Below, piece after piece: positions 51,690-59,761 of a stretch of DNA of 64,000 nt. Position numbers and translations under genes: made by a program. The notes beneath the pieces are model-generated. The model was not told the DNA's origin. It worked only from the letters and a program-made list of their open reading frames with translations, and did not search any database. Source of the stretch: Alphaproteobacteria bacterium (GTDB lineage: Bacteria > Pseudomonadota > Alphaproteobacteria > CAAHEQ01 > UBA3637); assembly GCA_017962565.1 (NCBI GenBank), contig JAGCVC010000020.1:163077-227076 (forward strand), in the 5' to 3' direction. The first letter of the stretch is position 1. Every line of letters starts with the position of its first letter.

Positions 51690-52368
51690 AATTATTTTTA
51701 AAGAAACTTGTACCAGTACAAATGACGTAGCAAAAGAATTGCCCGTTTATACGGCTGTCTATGCCGGACGGCAAACAAACGGTCGGGGACGAATGGGACG
51801 CACGTGGCAAGATGGGCAAGGAAATTTAATGACCAGTATTGTCTTACCCAAACCTAAACAAGCGCATCTTTTTTCTTTTATTGCTTCTTTATCCGTGGCA
51901 CAAAGTATCGCTTTTCTATCGCCTCGCATTAAATGGCCAAATGATATATTGATCGAAGGCAAAAAAGTTTGTGGCATTTTATTGGAAACTCATGAAGATA
52001 AATTAATTATCGGAATCGGCGTTAATATAGAAAACCATCCGCAAACGGGCATGCTTTATAAAACAACTTGTTTAAAAGAACACGGGCGCACCGTTGAAGC
52101 AAAAAAATTGCTATCTGATATTTTACAAAATCTTTCTTTTATGATAGAATGTTTTGAAAAGAAAGGTTTTGCACCTATTCGTTTGGAATGGTTGGAATTT
52201 GCATGTGGCATTGGACAACCGATCACAGTTAATTTACCAAATCAATCTATTGAAGGTATATTTAGCGGCATTAATGAAAATGGTGCATTGATTTTAACAA
52301 CAAAAAATCAAACGCAATTTATTACTGCGGGTGATGTTTTTATGATTGATGGAAAAAAAGATGAATAA
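51676..52368 (+). CDS. birA: Biotin-acetyl-CoA-carboxylase ligase BirA (no HTH)
   Basis: Attaches biotin to its carrier protein. The 230-residue form lacks the N-terminal DNA-binding domain, so it is a pure ligase. Motifs are GRGRMGRTW, IKWPNDILI, KVCGILLE and IIGIGVNI. It overlaps both neighbours by a few bases. Confidence 0.94.
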   Translation: MKKFEIIFKETCTSTNDVAKELPVYTAVYAGRQTNGRGRMGRTWQDGQGNLMTSIVLPKPKQAHLFSFIASLSVAQSIAFLSPRIKWPNDILIEGKKVCGILLETHEDKLIIGIGVNIENHPQTGMLYKTTCLKEHGRTVEAKKLLSDILQNLSFMIECFEKKGFAPIRLEWLEFACGIGQPITVNLPNQSIEGIFSGINENGALILTTKNQTQFITAGDVFMIDGKKDE

Positions 52369-54058
52369 AGAAAATGAATTATCCGATAATTCAATGCAAG
52401 AAGAACAACCGGAAGTTTTAATTCCAAATGATTCTTTGGTTTTTGTCCCCTTGGGTGGCATAACGGGAATCGGGATGAATTTCTTTTTATACGGTTATCA
52501 AGGCAAATGGTTAGTTGTTGATTGCGGAATGGGTTTTTCCGATGATCACTTTCCTGGTGTTGATTTATTATTACCTGATCCGACTTTTATTGCTCGACAT
52601 AAAAAAGATATTGTCGGATTGGTCATTACACATGGGCATGAAGATCATATCGGAGCGATTCCTTATTTGTGGCGGGATTTACAATGTCCGATTTATGCAA
52701 CACCCTTTACAGCTGAATTGATAGAAGATAAGTTAATGGAATTCGATTTGATGCGGCGCGCCGAAATCAATGTTGTAGAAAAGGACAGTACAATTGATTT
52801 AAATCCCTTTGAAATTGAATTTATTTCAACAGACCACTCTATACCGGAACCAAATATGCTTGCTATTCATACACCAGAAGGAATTATTGTCCATTCAGGC
52901 GACTGGCGTTTTGGACAGAATGACATTGATATAGATACAAAACCATTACAAAAACTTGGAAAAAAAGGTGTATTAGCTTTAATTTCCGATTCGACAAACA
53001 TTTTTGTTCCTGCACAAGAAAAAAGCGAACTGGACGTTGCTAATACATTAAAAGAACTTTTTGCAAAACAAAAAGGCCGTATTTTTATTACATGTTTTGC
53101 ATCAAACGTCACGCGCATGGAAAGTATTTATAAAGCCGCAAAAGAAAACGGACGTTTTGTTTGTCTGTTAGGCAGATCGTTGTGGCGAATCGATGATGCT
53201 GCACGTTCTACCGGTTATTTAAAAGACGTTTTACCTTTTTTAACGGAAGAACAAGCTGAAGAACTTGACAGTAATAAAATTGTTTATGTTTGCACCGGGT
53301 CACAAGGTGAACCTTACTCTTCACTTTCAAAATTGGCATCTGTTAACAATGCTTCATCTATTCGTTTAAACGAAACGGATGTTGTTATCTTTTCATCACG
53401 CGTTATTCCGGGAAATGAACAGGCAATTGCAAGTCTGCAAAGACGTTTAATGGCCACCGGTTGCAAAATTATTACGGACAAAGATGCCTTGGTACATGTA
53501 TCCGGACACCCTGCCCGCGCAGATGTACAAAAACTGTATCAAATATTGAAACCTAAGATTGTTATTCCTGTCCATGGTGAACCTTTACAATTGATTGAAC
53601 AAAAAAAATTGGCATTAGAATCCGGAATAAAAATCGCAATTAATTTGGAAGAAGGGGACGTATTGGAATTAAATGATGCCGAACCGGAAATCTTGGGTGA
53701 AGTCCCGGTCGGTTGTTTGGCCGTTGACGGGAAAAAGATTATTCCAATCAGCGCAAGTGTCATCAAAAAGCGTCGTCAAATGATTGATGCAGGATCTGTT
53801 GTTGTCACTGTTGTCGTCAACAGAAACGGTGAAATTTTGGGACAACCACAACTGTCTTCCTTCGGTTTATTGACTGAAGAAGATGGCAGTCAAGATGAAT
53901 TATTCAAAAGCATTTTTGACACCGTTCAAAATCTGGATGAAAACAAAAAGAAAGATGATGTAGTCTTAAAAGAAGAAATTCGAATTGCTGTTCGTCACTT
54001 CATCAACGAAATGTACGGAAAAAAACCATTATTGGAAATTCATTTAATTCGGATTTAA
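52361..54058 (+). CDS. rnj: Ribonuclease J
   Basis: Metallo-beta-lactamase/beta-CASP RNase (endonuclease and 5'-3' exonuclease) of RNA turnover, 565 residues with the C-terminal domain present. The zinc site is THGHEDHIGA, STDHSIPEPN and HSGDWRFG; beta-CASP motifs are ITCFASNVTRMES, CTGSQGEPYSSL, SSRVIPGNE and HVSGHPARAD, then PVHGEPLQ. The ATG at 52361 overlaps the birA stop. Together with the shorter copy at 24640 this makes two RNase J-like genes. Confidence 0.94.
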   Translation: MNKENELSDNSMQEEQPEVLIPNDSLVFVPLGGITGIGMNFFLYGYQGKWLVVDCGMGFSDDHFPGVDLLLPDPTFIARHKKDIVGLVITHGHEDHIGAIPYLWRDLQCPIYATPFTAELIEDKLMEFDLMRRAEINVVEKDSTIDLNPFEIEFISTDHSIPEPNMLAIHTPEGIIVHSGDWRFGQNDIDIDTKPLQKLGKKGVLALISDSTNIFVPAQEKSELDVANTLKELFAKQKGRIFITCFASNVTRMESIYKAAKENGRFVCLLGRSLWRIDDAARSTGYLKDVLPFLTEEQAEELDSNKIVYVCTGSQGEPYSSLSKLASVNNASSIRLNETDVVIFSSRVIPGNEQAIASLQRRLMATGCKIITDKDALVHVSGHPARADVQKLYQILKPKIVIPVHGEPLQLIEQKKLALESGIKIAINLEEGDVLELNDAEPEILGEVPVGCLAVDGKKIIPISASVIKKRRQMIDAGSVVVTVVVNRNGEILGQPQLSSFGLLTEEDGSQDELFKSIFDTVQNLDENKKKDDVVLKEEIRIAVRHFINEMYGKKPLLEIHLIRI

Positions 54059-54065
54059 AGGTAAA

Positions 54066-54656
54066 TCACTTTTCATTTAAAGCCTTCATCAGCAATCGAT
54101 AGGCTTGCGTGATATTTTTGAAGACTTCCTCTGCTTCTTTCGAACCACCATTTTTGTCCGGATGGTATCTTTTTGCCAATGCTTTATACTGCACCTTCAC
54201 GGTTTCGGTTGTAATAGGCGGATTTAAGTTCAAAGTCCGAATTGCATCCAAATGTTCAACCGTTGCCAAAAAAGGTCTTTTAATCTGTGCATCTTTACTT
54301 TCAAAATCATCCATTTCAGGTAAAACACGACGTTTTTTCTGACGTCCTTTTGATAATCCTAAAATATCCAACGGATCTTTTAAAGCATTCGCGTACAAAT
54401 CATTAACATGCCATGTCGGACGATGTCCAACTATATCTAATTGAATTTGCATTTCTATCTCATCAGGACTCATACCTTCGTAAAAGTTCCAATTTTTGTT
54501 ATACTCTTGGACATGTTCCAAACAAAACCAATAAAAATTTTTCAAAGTTCTATCTTTGGGGGCACGATAGATACCCTCTTTCTTACAACCCTTGCAATCA
54601 CAAGGTTTTCCTGTACTTTCCGGAATATACTTTTTACTACTTTTACGTATACCCAT
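54066..54656 (-). CDS. DnaJ-domain protein with N-terminal C4 motif
   Basis: A 196-residue protein. The N-terminus has a CDCKGC motif and FYWFCLEHVQEYNKNWNFYEGM, the pattern of a conserved alphaproteobacterial J-domain protein. The C-terminal 55 residues form a J domain with the key HPD in AKRYHPDKNGGS, so it should stimulate an Hsp70. No signal peptide. It is convergent with rnj, 7 bases apart. Confidence 0.88.
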   Translation of the reverse strand: MGIRKSSKKYIPESTGKPCDCKGCKKEGIYRAPKDRTLKNFYWFCLEHVQEYNKNWNFYEGMSPDEIEMQIQLDIVGHRPTWHVNDLYANALKDPLDILGLSKGRQKKRRVLPEMDDFESKDAQIKRPFLATVEHLDAIRTLNLNPPITTETVKVQYKALAKRYHPDKNGGSKEAEEVFKNITQAYRLLMKALNEK

Positions 54657-54709
54657 TATAATATTTTCTTCTATTTATAAAAAATATTCACTTATTATAT
54701 TGCAATATA

Positions 54710-54760
54710 ATCGTTTATGACCTATTATAAAGTGTATAAACGATTTGTTACAATCGTTTT
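54710..54760. promoter_or_regulatory. Inverted and direct repeats, possible operator of the RHH gene
   Basis: A perfect 9-bp inverted repeat, ATCGTTTAT (54710-54718) and ATAAACGAT (54736-54744), is followed by a third half-site ATCGTTTT (54753-54760). They lie 47-97 bases upstream of the ribbon-helix-helix gene and also face the J-domain gene. Confidence 0.5.
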
Positions 54761-54806
54761 AGTTAAAATTAATTTGTTATGATAACTGAAAAGAAAGGAA
54801 AAATCA

Positions 54807-55103
54807 ATGCTTTTATGTAAAAATGTCGTTGTAAATGGTCGCAGAACGAGTATGCGTTTAGATAAAGAAACTTGGTTGGCTCTTTCAGACATCTGCAAAA
54901 GAGAAAACATTACACTTTACAAGTTATGTTCCTTGATTGATTCATCAAAAGGATCTTCGGGTTTATCTTCAGCGACACGTTTATTTGTTTTAACATATTA
55001 TCGCCGTTCCTTAGCAAAATATGAAATCGGCGTTAAACCTACAATGGAAGCGGCTCCCAGTTTTCGTGTAGAACAAGTTTTAAATGCTGTTCGCAGTCAA
55101 TAA
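54807..55103 (+). CDS. Ribbon-helix-helix protein
   Basis: A 98-residue protein of the RHH type common in alphaproteobacteria (RHH_4-like): a basic strand GRRTSMRLDKETWLALSDICKRENITLYKLCSLID, then helices and LTYYRRSL. Such proteins bind DNA as dimers and often autoregulate. AAAGGA lies before the ATG. A terminator follows, so it is a separate unit from the coupling-protein operon, but adjacency suggests it may control it. Confidence 0.82.
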   Translation: MLLCKNVVVNGRRTSMRLDKETWLALSDICKRENITLYKLCSLIDSSKGSSGLSSATRLFVLTYYRRSLAKYEIGVKPTMEAAPSFRVEQVLNAVRSQ

Positions 55104-55124
55104 TTCCCGTTTTATACCCTGGGA

Positions 55125-55162
55125 AAAAAGGATTAATCGACATGATTAGTCCTTTTTCTTTT
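55125..55162 (+). terminator. Rho-independent terminator
   Basis: A 13-bp stem (AAAAAGGATTAATC/GATTAGTCCTTTTT, one wobble) with a 5-base loop, then T-rich sequence. Confidence 0.75.
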
Positions 55163-55239
55163 AAAAAATTCATTTTTTACTAGCCTTTTTATTATTATTA
55201 AAGTATAATCAAGTAAATTTAGTTATGGAAAGGTGAAAA

Positions 55240-56346
55240 ATGGATATAAAAAAAGTACAAAAAGTGACCTTTGTCTTTACTGTTTGGACACTTCTTTACC
55301 TCATTTGGTTTCGTTGGTTTATGATGTACCATTGGGAATTTAATATTTTCATGGCTGATCATTGGAAAGATGCATTTAATGAGTGGTGGAATAAAGGTTG
55401 GATTATTCAGGGTTCTTGGTGGGTCTTTGTTATCATGTTGTTTTTGTTTATTCCACTTTGGATATTGGGTTTTTCGTTGCTTATTTCCATCGATTACAAA
55501 GCTAAATATAATCGATTATTTGAAACGTTAATTTATCAGAAAAGATCAAAAAACAACCAAAAGAAAACTTCGAAAATTCGCGTTAAAAGAAAAAAGTCTT
55601 ACATAGAAGTTCGTCCGCAGGCATTGGCTGGCACTCCCCAAGAAGTTGCGCCAATTCGTCCATCAAATGAAAGTGATGTTATGGCAAGCTCTCCGGATAC
55701 TAATGATTTATTCATGTCCGACAATAATTCAGCTACATCACAAAATACTTCTTATTCGCACAGAGAAGTAACAGATGATTTTGAAGGAAAATCTCCATTT
55801 GAAACTCCAAATATGATGCATGAGTTTTTGGATAAAGAACATCGTGAAGAGTTAAAAGAAAACTTACCTGATATTATGGAAGAAGCCGGTGCTGTTGTTA
55901 TAGAAAAGCCCGTTTTAGATGGAAACTCTGTCGATTATTTAGCTTTATCAACAGAAACTGCTTTTTTGGTATTAACTGATAAAGAAGAAGGCGATTGGTT
56001 AGCAGATGAGGAACGCTTTAACGACGAAGATCCATTGTGGTTTTCAGAAACATCTCATCGTATTTCACCAATTACTATTCTGAAAAATTTTGAAGCCGCC
56101 TTAAAAGGAAAATTGTCTGAGGCCGGACTGGATATTCAAACACAGATTATTTTGGTAAAAACAAACGGAAATATAATCAATGCGGAAGATATGCTACCGA
56201 CATGGGAACAAATGAAGGCTTTGATTGCACGATCTTCTTTTGGATTGCCGGAAGAACTGCCTTCTTTCACTGATGTTTTTCCGAAAGGTTTGTCAACGCC
56301 AGATGACAAAATTGTTAAAAAAGTTAAGTCATTTTTTGAAAAATAG
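55240..56346 (+). CDS. Two-TM protein upstream of the coupling ATPase
   Basis: A 368-residue protein with membrane segments at about 9-28 and 60-86, joined by a Trp-rich loop, then a basic stretch (SKNNQKKTSKIRVKRKKS), a Ser/Asn-rich linker and a C-terminal domain from about residue 220 to 350 (VDYLALSTETAFLVLTDKE ... TQIILVKTNGNIINAED) whose strand pattern recalls a NERD-like fold, uncertainly. It lies 19 bases before the VirD4-like gene and is probably its membrane partner. No specific family confirmed. Confidence 0.7.
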   Translation: MDIKKVQKVTFVFTVWTLLYLIWFRWFMMYHWEFNIFMADHWKDAFNEWWNKGWIIQGSWWVFVIMLFLFIPLWILGFSLLISIDYKAKYNRLFETLIYQKRSKNNQKKTSKIRVKRKKSYIEVRPQALAGTPQEVAPIRPSNESDVMASSPDTNDLFMSDNNSATSQNTSYSHREVTDDFEGKSPFETPNMMHEFLDKEHREELKENLPDIMEEAGAVVIEKPVLDGNSVDYLALSTETAFLVLTDKEEGDWLADEERFNDEDPLWFSETSHRISPITILKNFEAALKGKLSEAGLDIQTQIILVKTNGNIINAEDMLPTWEQMKALIARSSFGLPEELPSFTDVFPKGLSTPDDKIVKKVKSFFEK

Positions 56347-56365
56347 TCAAGCATAGGGGAGAGAA

Positions 56366-58525
56366 ATGGTATTTCAGCGCGCGGGTGAATATGCAGGTAG
56401 AGATAAAGCAGCTTCTTTCTTGGTTGTAGGTGCTGCAATTGCTGTTGTCGTTTTTATATTGATGTCCTACCTTATCATTCCTGTTACGTATATCTTAGAT
56501 AACGGACTTTCACGCCAGGTGGGTGCAAATGTTTTGGGCTTTTTAGGTAAAGCGATAGACCCCCGTTTTCTATGTCATGAATATTCCGGTTGGGTTCAAA
56601 AAAGCTTCATGTCCAGAAGAATAGGAACTATATTAATTCCATTTATTCCATTCATTACTGCAGCCATAATATTTATTACTGCAGTTATCATCAATCCGCA
56701 CAGTTTTATGTTAAACACGTATGGTAGCGGTCATATGGCAACTTATGCTGATGTTAAGAAAATGGGATTATTTAAAGGTTTTGTTATCGTATTGGGACGT
56801 TTCAAAGGTAAATTGTTAAAAATGCCGGAAACCTTATCTGCCTTAGTTGTTGCGCCTCCTGGAACCGGTAAAACAGCAGGGGTTGTGATTCCGACTATTC
56901 TAGAGTCTCCGGGTATGAGTATTATTGTTAACGACCCCAAACCTGAATTGTGTTATAAAACATCGGGTTATCGTGCAACACAGGGGCCTGTATTTATCAT
57001 CAACTGGGGTGAAGAAGATGATCCGGAAAAAGGTATTTTCTATCCATCCTGGAACCCGTTATCACCAACTTGTTTGCCACCACTTGGTCCTCCACGTGAT
57101 ACATATATCGACTCCATGGTAGCTGTTATTGTTGAAGAACCAAAAGGTGGTGCTGACCCTCACTGGTCAAAAACCGGTCGAAATGCCATGTCTGGCTTTT
57201 TACATTTCATTTCCAGTAAGTGTGAACGTGCCAGGGCGAACGATTATTTTATCAATCGTTTAATGGAAGGTTCTTTTGATGACGAAGATGCAAAAGTTTT
57301 AGCTACTTATTATGTCGATATGCCGGATATGAGTGCAAGAAATGCCTTAATGGCTTTACAACAGGGAAATTTGACTTATGATTCTTATGCGCCGATTGGA
57401 ACATGGGAAGGATTGCCACAATATTGGCATGGTTGTGAACCTTGCATTGCCATGATTTTGGATTGGATGACAGATGTTCAAATGAAAATGTCTGCCGACC
57501 TTAAACGGCGTCAAGATGAAGGCGATCAGATGGCTGCATTTGCTGACACATTGCGTGATGCCTTAGACTTTGCAGTTAATGAAGCTGACAGATATCATTA
57601 TTCACATCGTGCTGTATTGGAATTGTCACAGCTGGCCAATACACCTGATAAGGAACGTGGTTCTATTTTATCAACAGCTTTTTCTGGTATTAGTAGTTTT
57701 AAAAACGCTGCAGTTCGTTCACGTACGCGTTTTTCGGATTTTACTTTCCGTGACTTACGTGGTATGAAAGACCCTATTACCGGCGAAATGAAACCTGTTT
57801 CTGTTTATTTGTCAGTTAACCAAGTTGACGCACGTGCATTTTCCGTTATTTCCGGTATATTTATTGAATTAATGAGTTCGTTTTTAATTGCGAATCCACC
57901 AAACCATAAAGGGTCTGATGGAGTTAAAGCGGGTCCCTATCCGGTCTTATTTGCCTTGGACGAATTTCCGCAAATGCCTAAATTAGCTGCTGTAAAAGAT
58001 GGCCCTGCTGTCGGACGTGGACAGAAAGTGTCTTATTTGTTAATCGGACAGGATTTGGGTCAGATTTCCGGACAATACGGTAAAGATGATTTGGAAACGA
58101 TTATTACAACAACAGCTGCAAAAGTTATTTTGGCACAAAACAACGAACAAACTGCACAGCGTTTTGAAAAAATGATCGGAACTAAAACAATCCAAACACA
58201 AAGCATGTCCAAACAAGAAAGTTTTGGATTTAACCCCAAATTATCAGCAAATGTAACTACCCAATTGCAGTCTAGTTCTGTTGTCAGTGCTTCGGAAATG
58301 ATGAGCTTAGATATGATGAAACAATACGTAATTTTCCAAGGATATTTGAAATTCCCGATTTTGGCAGATGCACCACGTTGGTATTTGGATAAATCCATGA
58401 AAAAGAAATGTGCTTTACCTTGTGCTCCGTATGTTCCGTATTGGATTGTTGCACAACGTGAAAGCACGGATTTGGATGCTTTGTCTAATTACTTGGAAGA
58501 AGACTTAACAGAATTGGAAAGTTGA
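56366..58525 (+). CDS. VirD4/TraG-family type IV coupling ATPase
   Basis: A 719-residue T4SS coupling protein (substrate receptor). Two N-terminal membrane segments (about 17-42 and 90-113) precede the ATPase. Walker A is APPGTGKTAG (G166-T170). VVIPTILESPGMSIIVNDPKPEL and YPSWNPLSP are TraG/VirD4 marks. Walker B is FALDEFPQMPKL (D532-E533), followed by SYLLIGQDLGQISGQYG and TTTAAKVILAQN. GGGGAGAG precedes the ATG. No relaxase or other T4SS gene is in the window, so it may serve a system encoded elsewhere. The next gene starts 3 bases after its stop. Confidence 0.93.
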   Translation: MVFQRAGEYAGRDKAASFLVVGAAIAVVVFILMSYLIIPVTYILDNGLSRQVGANVLGFLGKAIDPRFLCHEYSGWVQKSFMSRRIGTILIPFIPFITAAIIFITAVIINPHSFMLNTYGSGHMATYADVKKMGLFKGFVIVLGRFKGKLLKMPETLSALVVAPPGTGKTAGVVIPTILESPGMSIIVNDPKPELCYKTSGYRATQGPVFIINWGEEDDPEKGIFYPSWNPLSPTCLPPLGPPRDTYIDSMVAVIVEEPKGGADPHWSKTGRNAMSGFLHFISSKCERARANDYFINRLMEGSFDDEDAKVLATYYVDMPDMSARNALMALQQGNLTYDSYAPIGTWEGLPQYWHGCEPCIAMILDWMTDVQMKMSADLKRRQDEGDQMAAFADTLRDALDFAVNEADRYHYSHRAVLELSQLANTPDKERGSILSTAFSGISSFKNAAVRSRTRFSDFTFRDLRGMKDPITGEMKPVSVYLSVNQVDARAFSVISGIFIELMSSFLIANPPNHKGSDGVKAGPYPVLFALDEFPQMPKLAAVKDGPAVGRGQKVSYLLIGQDLGQISGQYGKDDLETIITTTAAKVILAQNNEQTAQRFEKMIGTKTIQTQSMSKQESFGFNPKLSANVTTQLQSSSVVSASEMMSLDMMKQYVIFQGYLKFPILADAPRWYLDKSMKKKCALPCAPYVPYWIVAQRESTDLDALSNYLEEDLTELES

Positions 58526-58528
58526 TAG

Positions 58529-59146
58529 ATGAAAGAAGGTATTTTGTTTTCCCCTGCAAATTCGAAAACTGTCATGACTGTAACGAATGACATGAGAGAA
58601 AGTTTGGATTTTTGGGAAGCAAAATTTCAGTCGATGAATTTTCCGGGAATGGATTTGGTTGAAGCAACTGCATACCCGATAACTTTGTTGGAAAAAGTTA
58701 ATCAAAAAAAACAATATAACCGGGTAAAAAAAGATTTTTTGAAGTATATATCTTATCACTTTGTCAATGACTTAAGAAATGCCGGATTGAATGAAGAAAG
58801 TATTTATTATTTCAAAAAAGGTATTATTCCGGAAAATTTTAACGTACATATAAAAATTCCATTTGATTATACAGGAAAGGTCGATTTTTCAAATATGGTT
58901 CTGATTCAAAACAGACCTTATCATGATGATATTCATCGTTTCATGGATATGCAAATGGAACAAATGCCGGTTGGTGTTCTGCCCTATAAACTTTATATCC
59001 CGGTACCGACAGGCAGTGTGTATATTTCCTCGTCAAACTTTACCGGTAGTGGTGGTAAGGGCAAACATGATCGTAGTGTTTTTGCCGGTTATTCGGAAAG
59101 CGCATTTCAAAAATTAGCTCAAAAGACAATGCGGGGTGCCAGATGA
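58529..59146 (+). CDS. HNH-nuclease-like protein with altered active site
   Basis: A 205-residue cytosolic-type protein. Residues about 108-145 (IPENFNVHIKIPFDYTG followed by DFSNMVLIQ and PYHDDIHRF) follow the HNH/treble-clef pattern of bacteriocin- and toxin-type nucleases: a first His, a Pro-Gly turn, the central Asn before a hydrophobic strand, and HxxxH at the end. The usual paired VHH is VHI here, so one His is lost. The C-terminal strand PYKLYIPVPTGSVY also fits that family. It is 3 bases after the coupling ATPase and overlaps the SUKH gene by 4 bases. It may be inactive, a structural derivative, or use another residue. Confidence 0.65.
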   Translation: MKEGILFSPANSKTVMTVTNDMRESLDFWEAKFQSMNFPGMDLVEATAYPITLLEKVNQKKQYNRVKKDFLKYISYHFVNDLRNAGLNEESIYYFKKGIIPENFNVHIKIPFDYTGKVDFSNMVLIQNRPYHDDIHRFMDMQMEQMPVGVLPYKLYIPVPTGSVYISSSNFTGSGGKGKHDRSVFAGYSESAFQKLAQKTMRGAR

Positions 59147-59616
59147 TGTTGCTGACTAAAATGCTTGATGATTTATACAAAGCCGAAGCTTGTATCTTTA
59201 AACCCGTTCCGGAAAAAGATTTAAGGGAATTGCGAATGAACTTGGCAAAAAAAAGTTTACCCCCTATTCCATCCGATTATTTACAATTTTTAAGTTTGAC
59301 AGATGGCTTAATTTACAACGGGCTTCAGTTCTTCGGCGTTAAAGAGCACAATCGTGAAGTAAGCATTTATACTTATCCGGATATTCTGTCGGTAAATGAA
59401 GACTTTCAAAAACGCAATCGCAGAAAAGATATTTTAATTATTGGTGAAAAGGATGAGGATTTTATCACATATCGTCCGAAAGAGAAAGTTTATCAATTAA
59501 TGGATCGATTTGACTTAATCGGCGATCTAAACTTACCGCGTTTTCTTGATGTCGTTTATTTCTTTAATCAAGAATTACTTGGAAATCAGGCCACATCCTT
59601 ACAAGCAGAAAAATAA
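59143..59616 (+). CDS. SUKH-family (SMI1/KNR4, YrhA-like) protein
   Basis: A 157-residue protein with the SUKH pattern: LAKKSLPPIPSDYLQFLSLTDGLIYNGLQFFGV near residue 28-60, then ILIIGEKDEDFITYRPKEKVYQLMDRFD. SUKH proteins are frequent immunity partners of nuclease toxins and also appear as general binding adaptors. Its ATG overlaps the HNH-like stop (ATGA), so translation is coupled to it. Role as immunity protein is inferred from the family and the neighbour. Confidence 0.8.
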   Translation: MMLLTKMLDDLYKAEACIFKPVPEKDLRELRMNLAKKSLPPIPSDYLQFLSLTDGLIYNGLQFFGVKEHNREVSIYTYPDILSVNEDFQKRNRRKDILIIGEKDEDFITYRPKEKVYQLMDRFDLIGDLNLPRFLDVVYFFNQELLGNQATSLQAEK

Positions 59617-59628
59617 ATCTTTTCACAA

Positions 59629-59690
59629 GAACAAGTCACCATTAGGGGCGACTTGTTCAAAATGGCGCGAGATACCTTGCACAACGCGAG
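59629..59690. repeat. Hairpin repeat, copy A
   Basis: GAACAAGTC (59629-59637) and GACTTGTTC (59650-59658) form a 9-bp stem. The 3' flank CAAAATGG and the next 25 bases closely match copy B at 61255-61316. No T-run follows, so it is not a standard terminator. The copies flank the symporter gene. Confidence 0.75.
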
Positions 59691-59761
59691 CTAGCATATT
59701 GACAAATTTATATTGTTTATGATAGCATATTGAACATTATTTTACATACAGGAGGCCATTT

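Noticed and set aside
56366..58525. Integrated conjugative element around the coupling ATPase
   Set aside because: No relaxase, integrase, mating-pair genes or attachment repeats are visible; the flanks are house-keeping genes.
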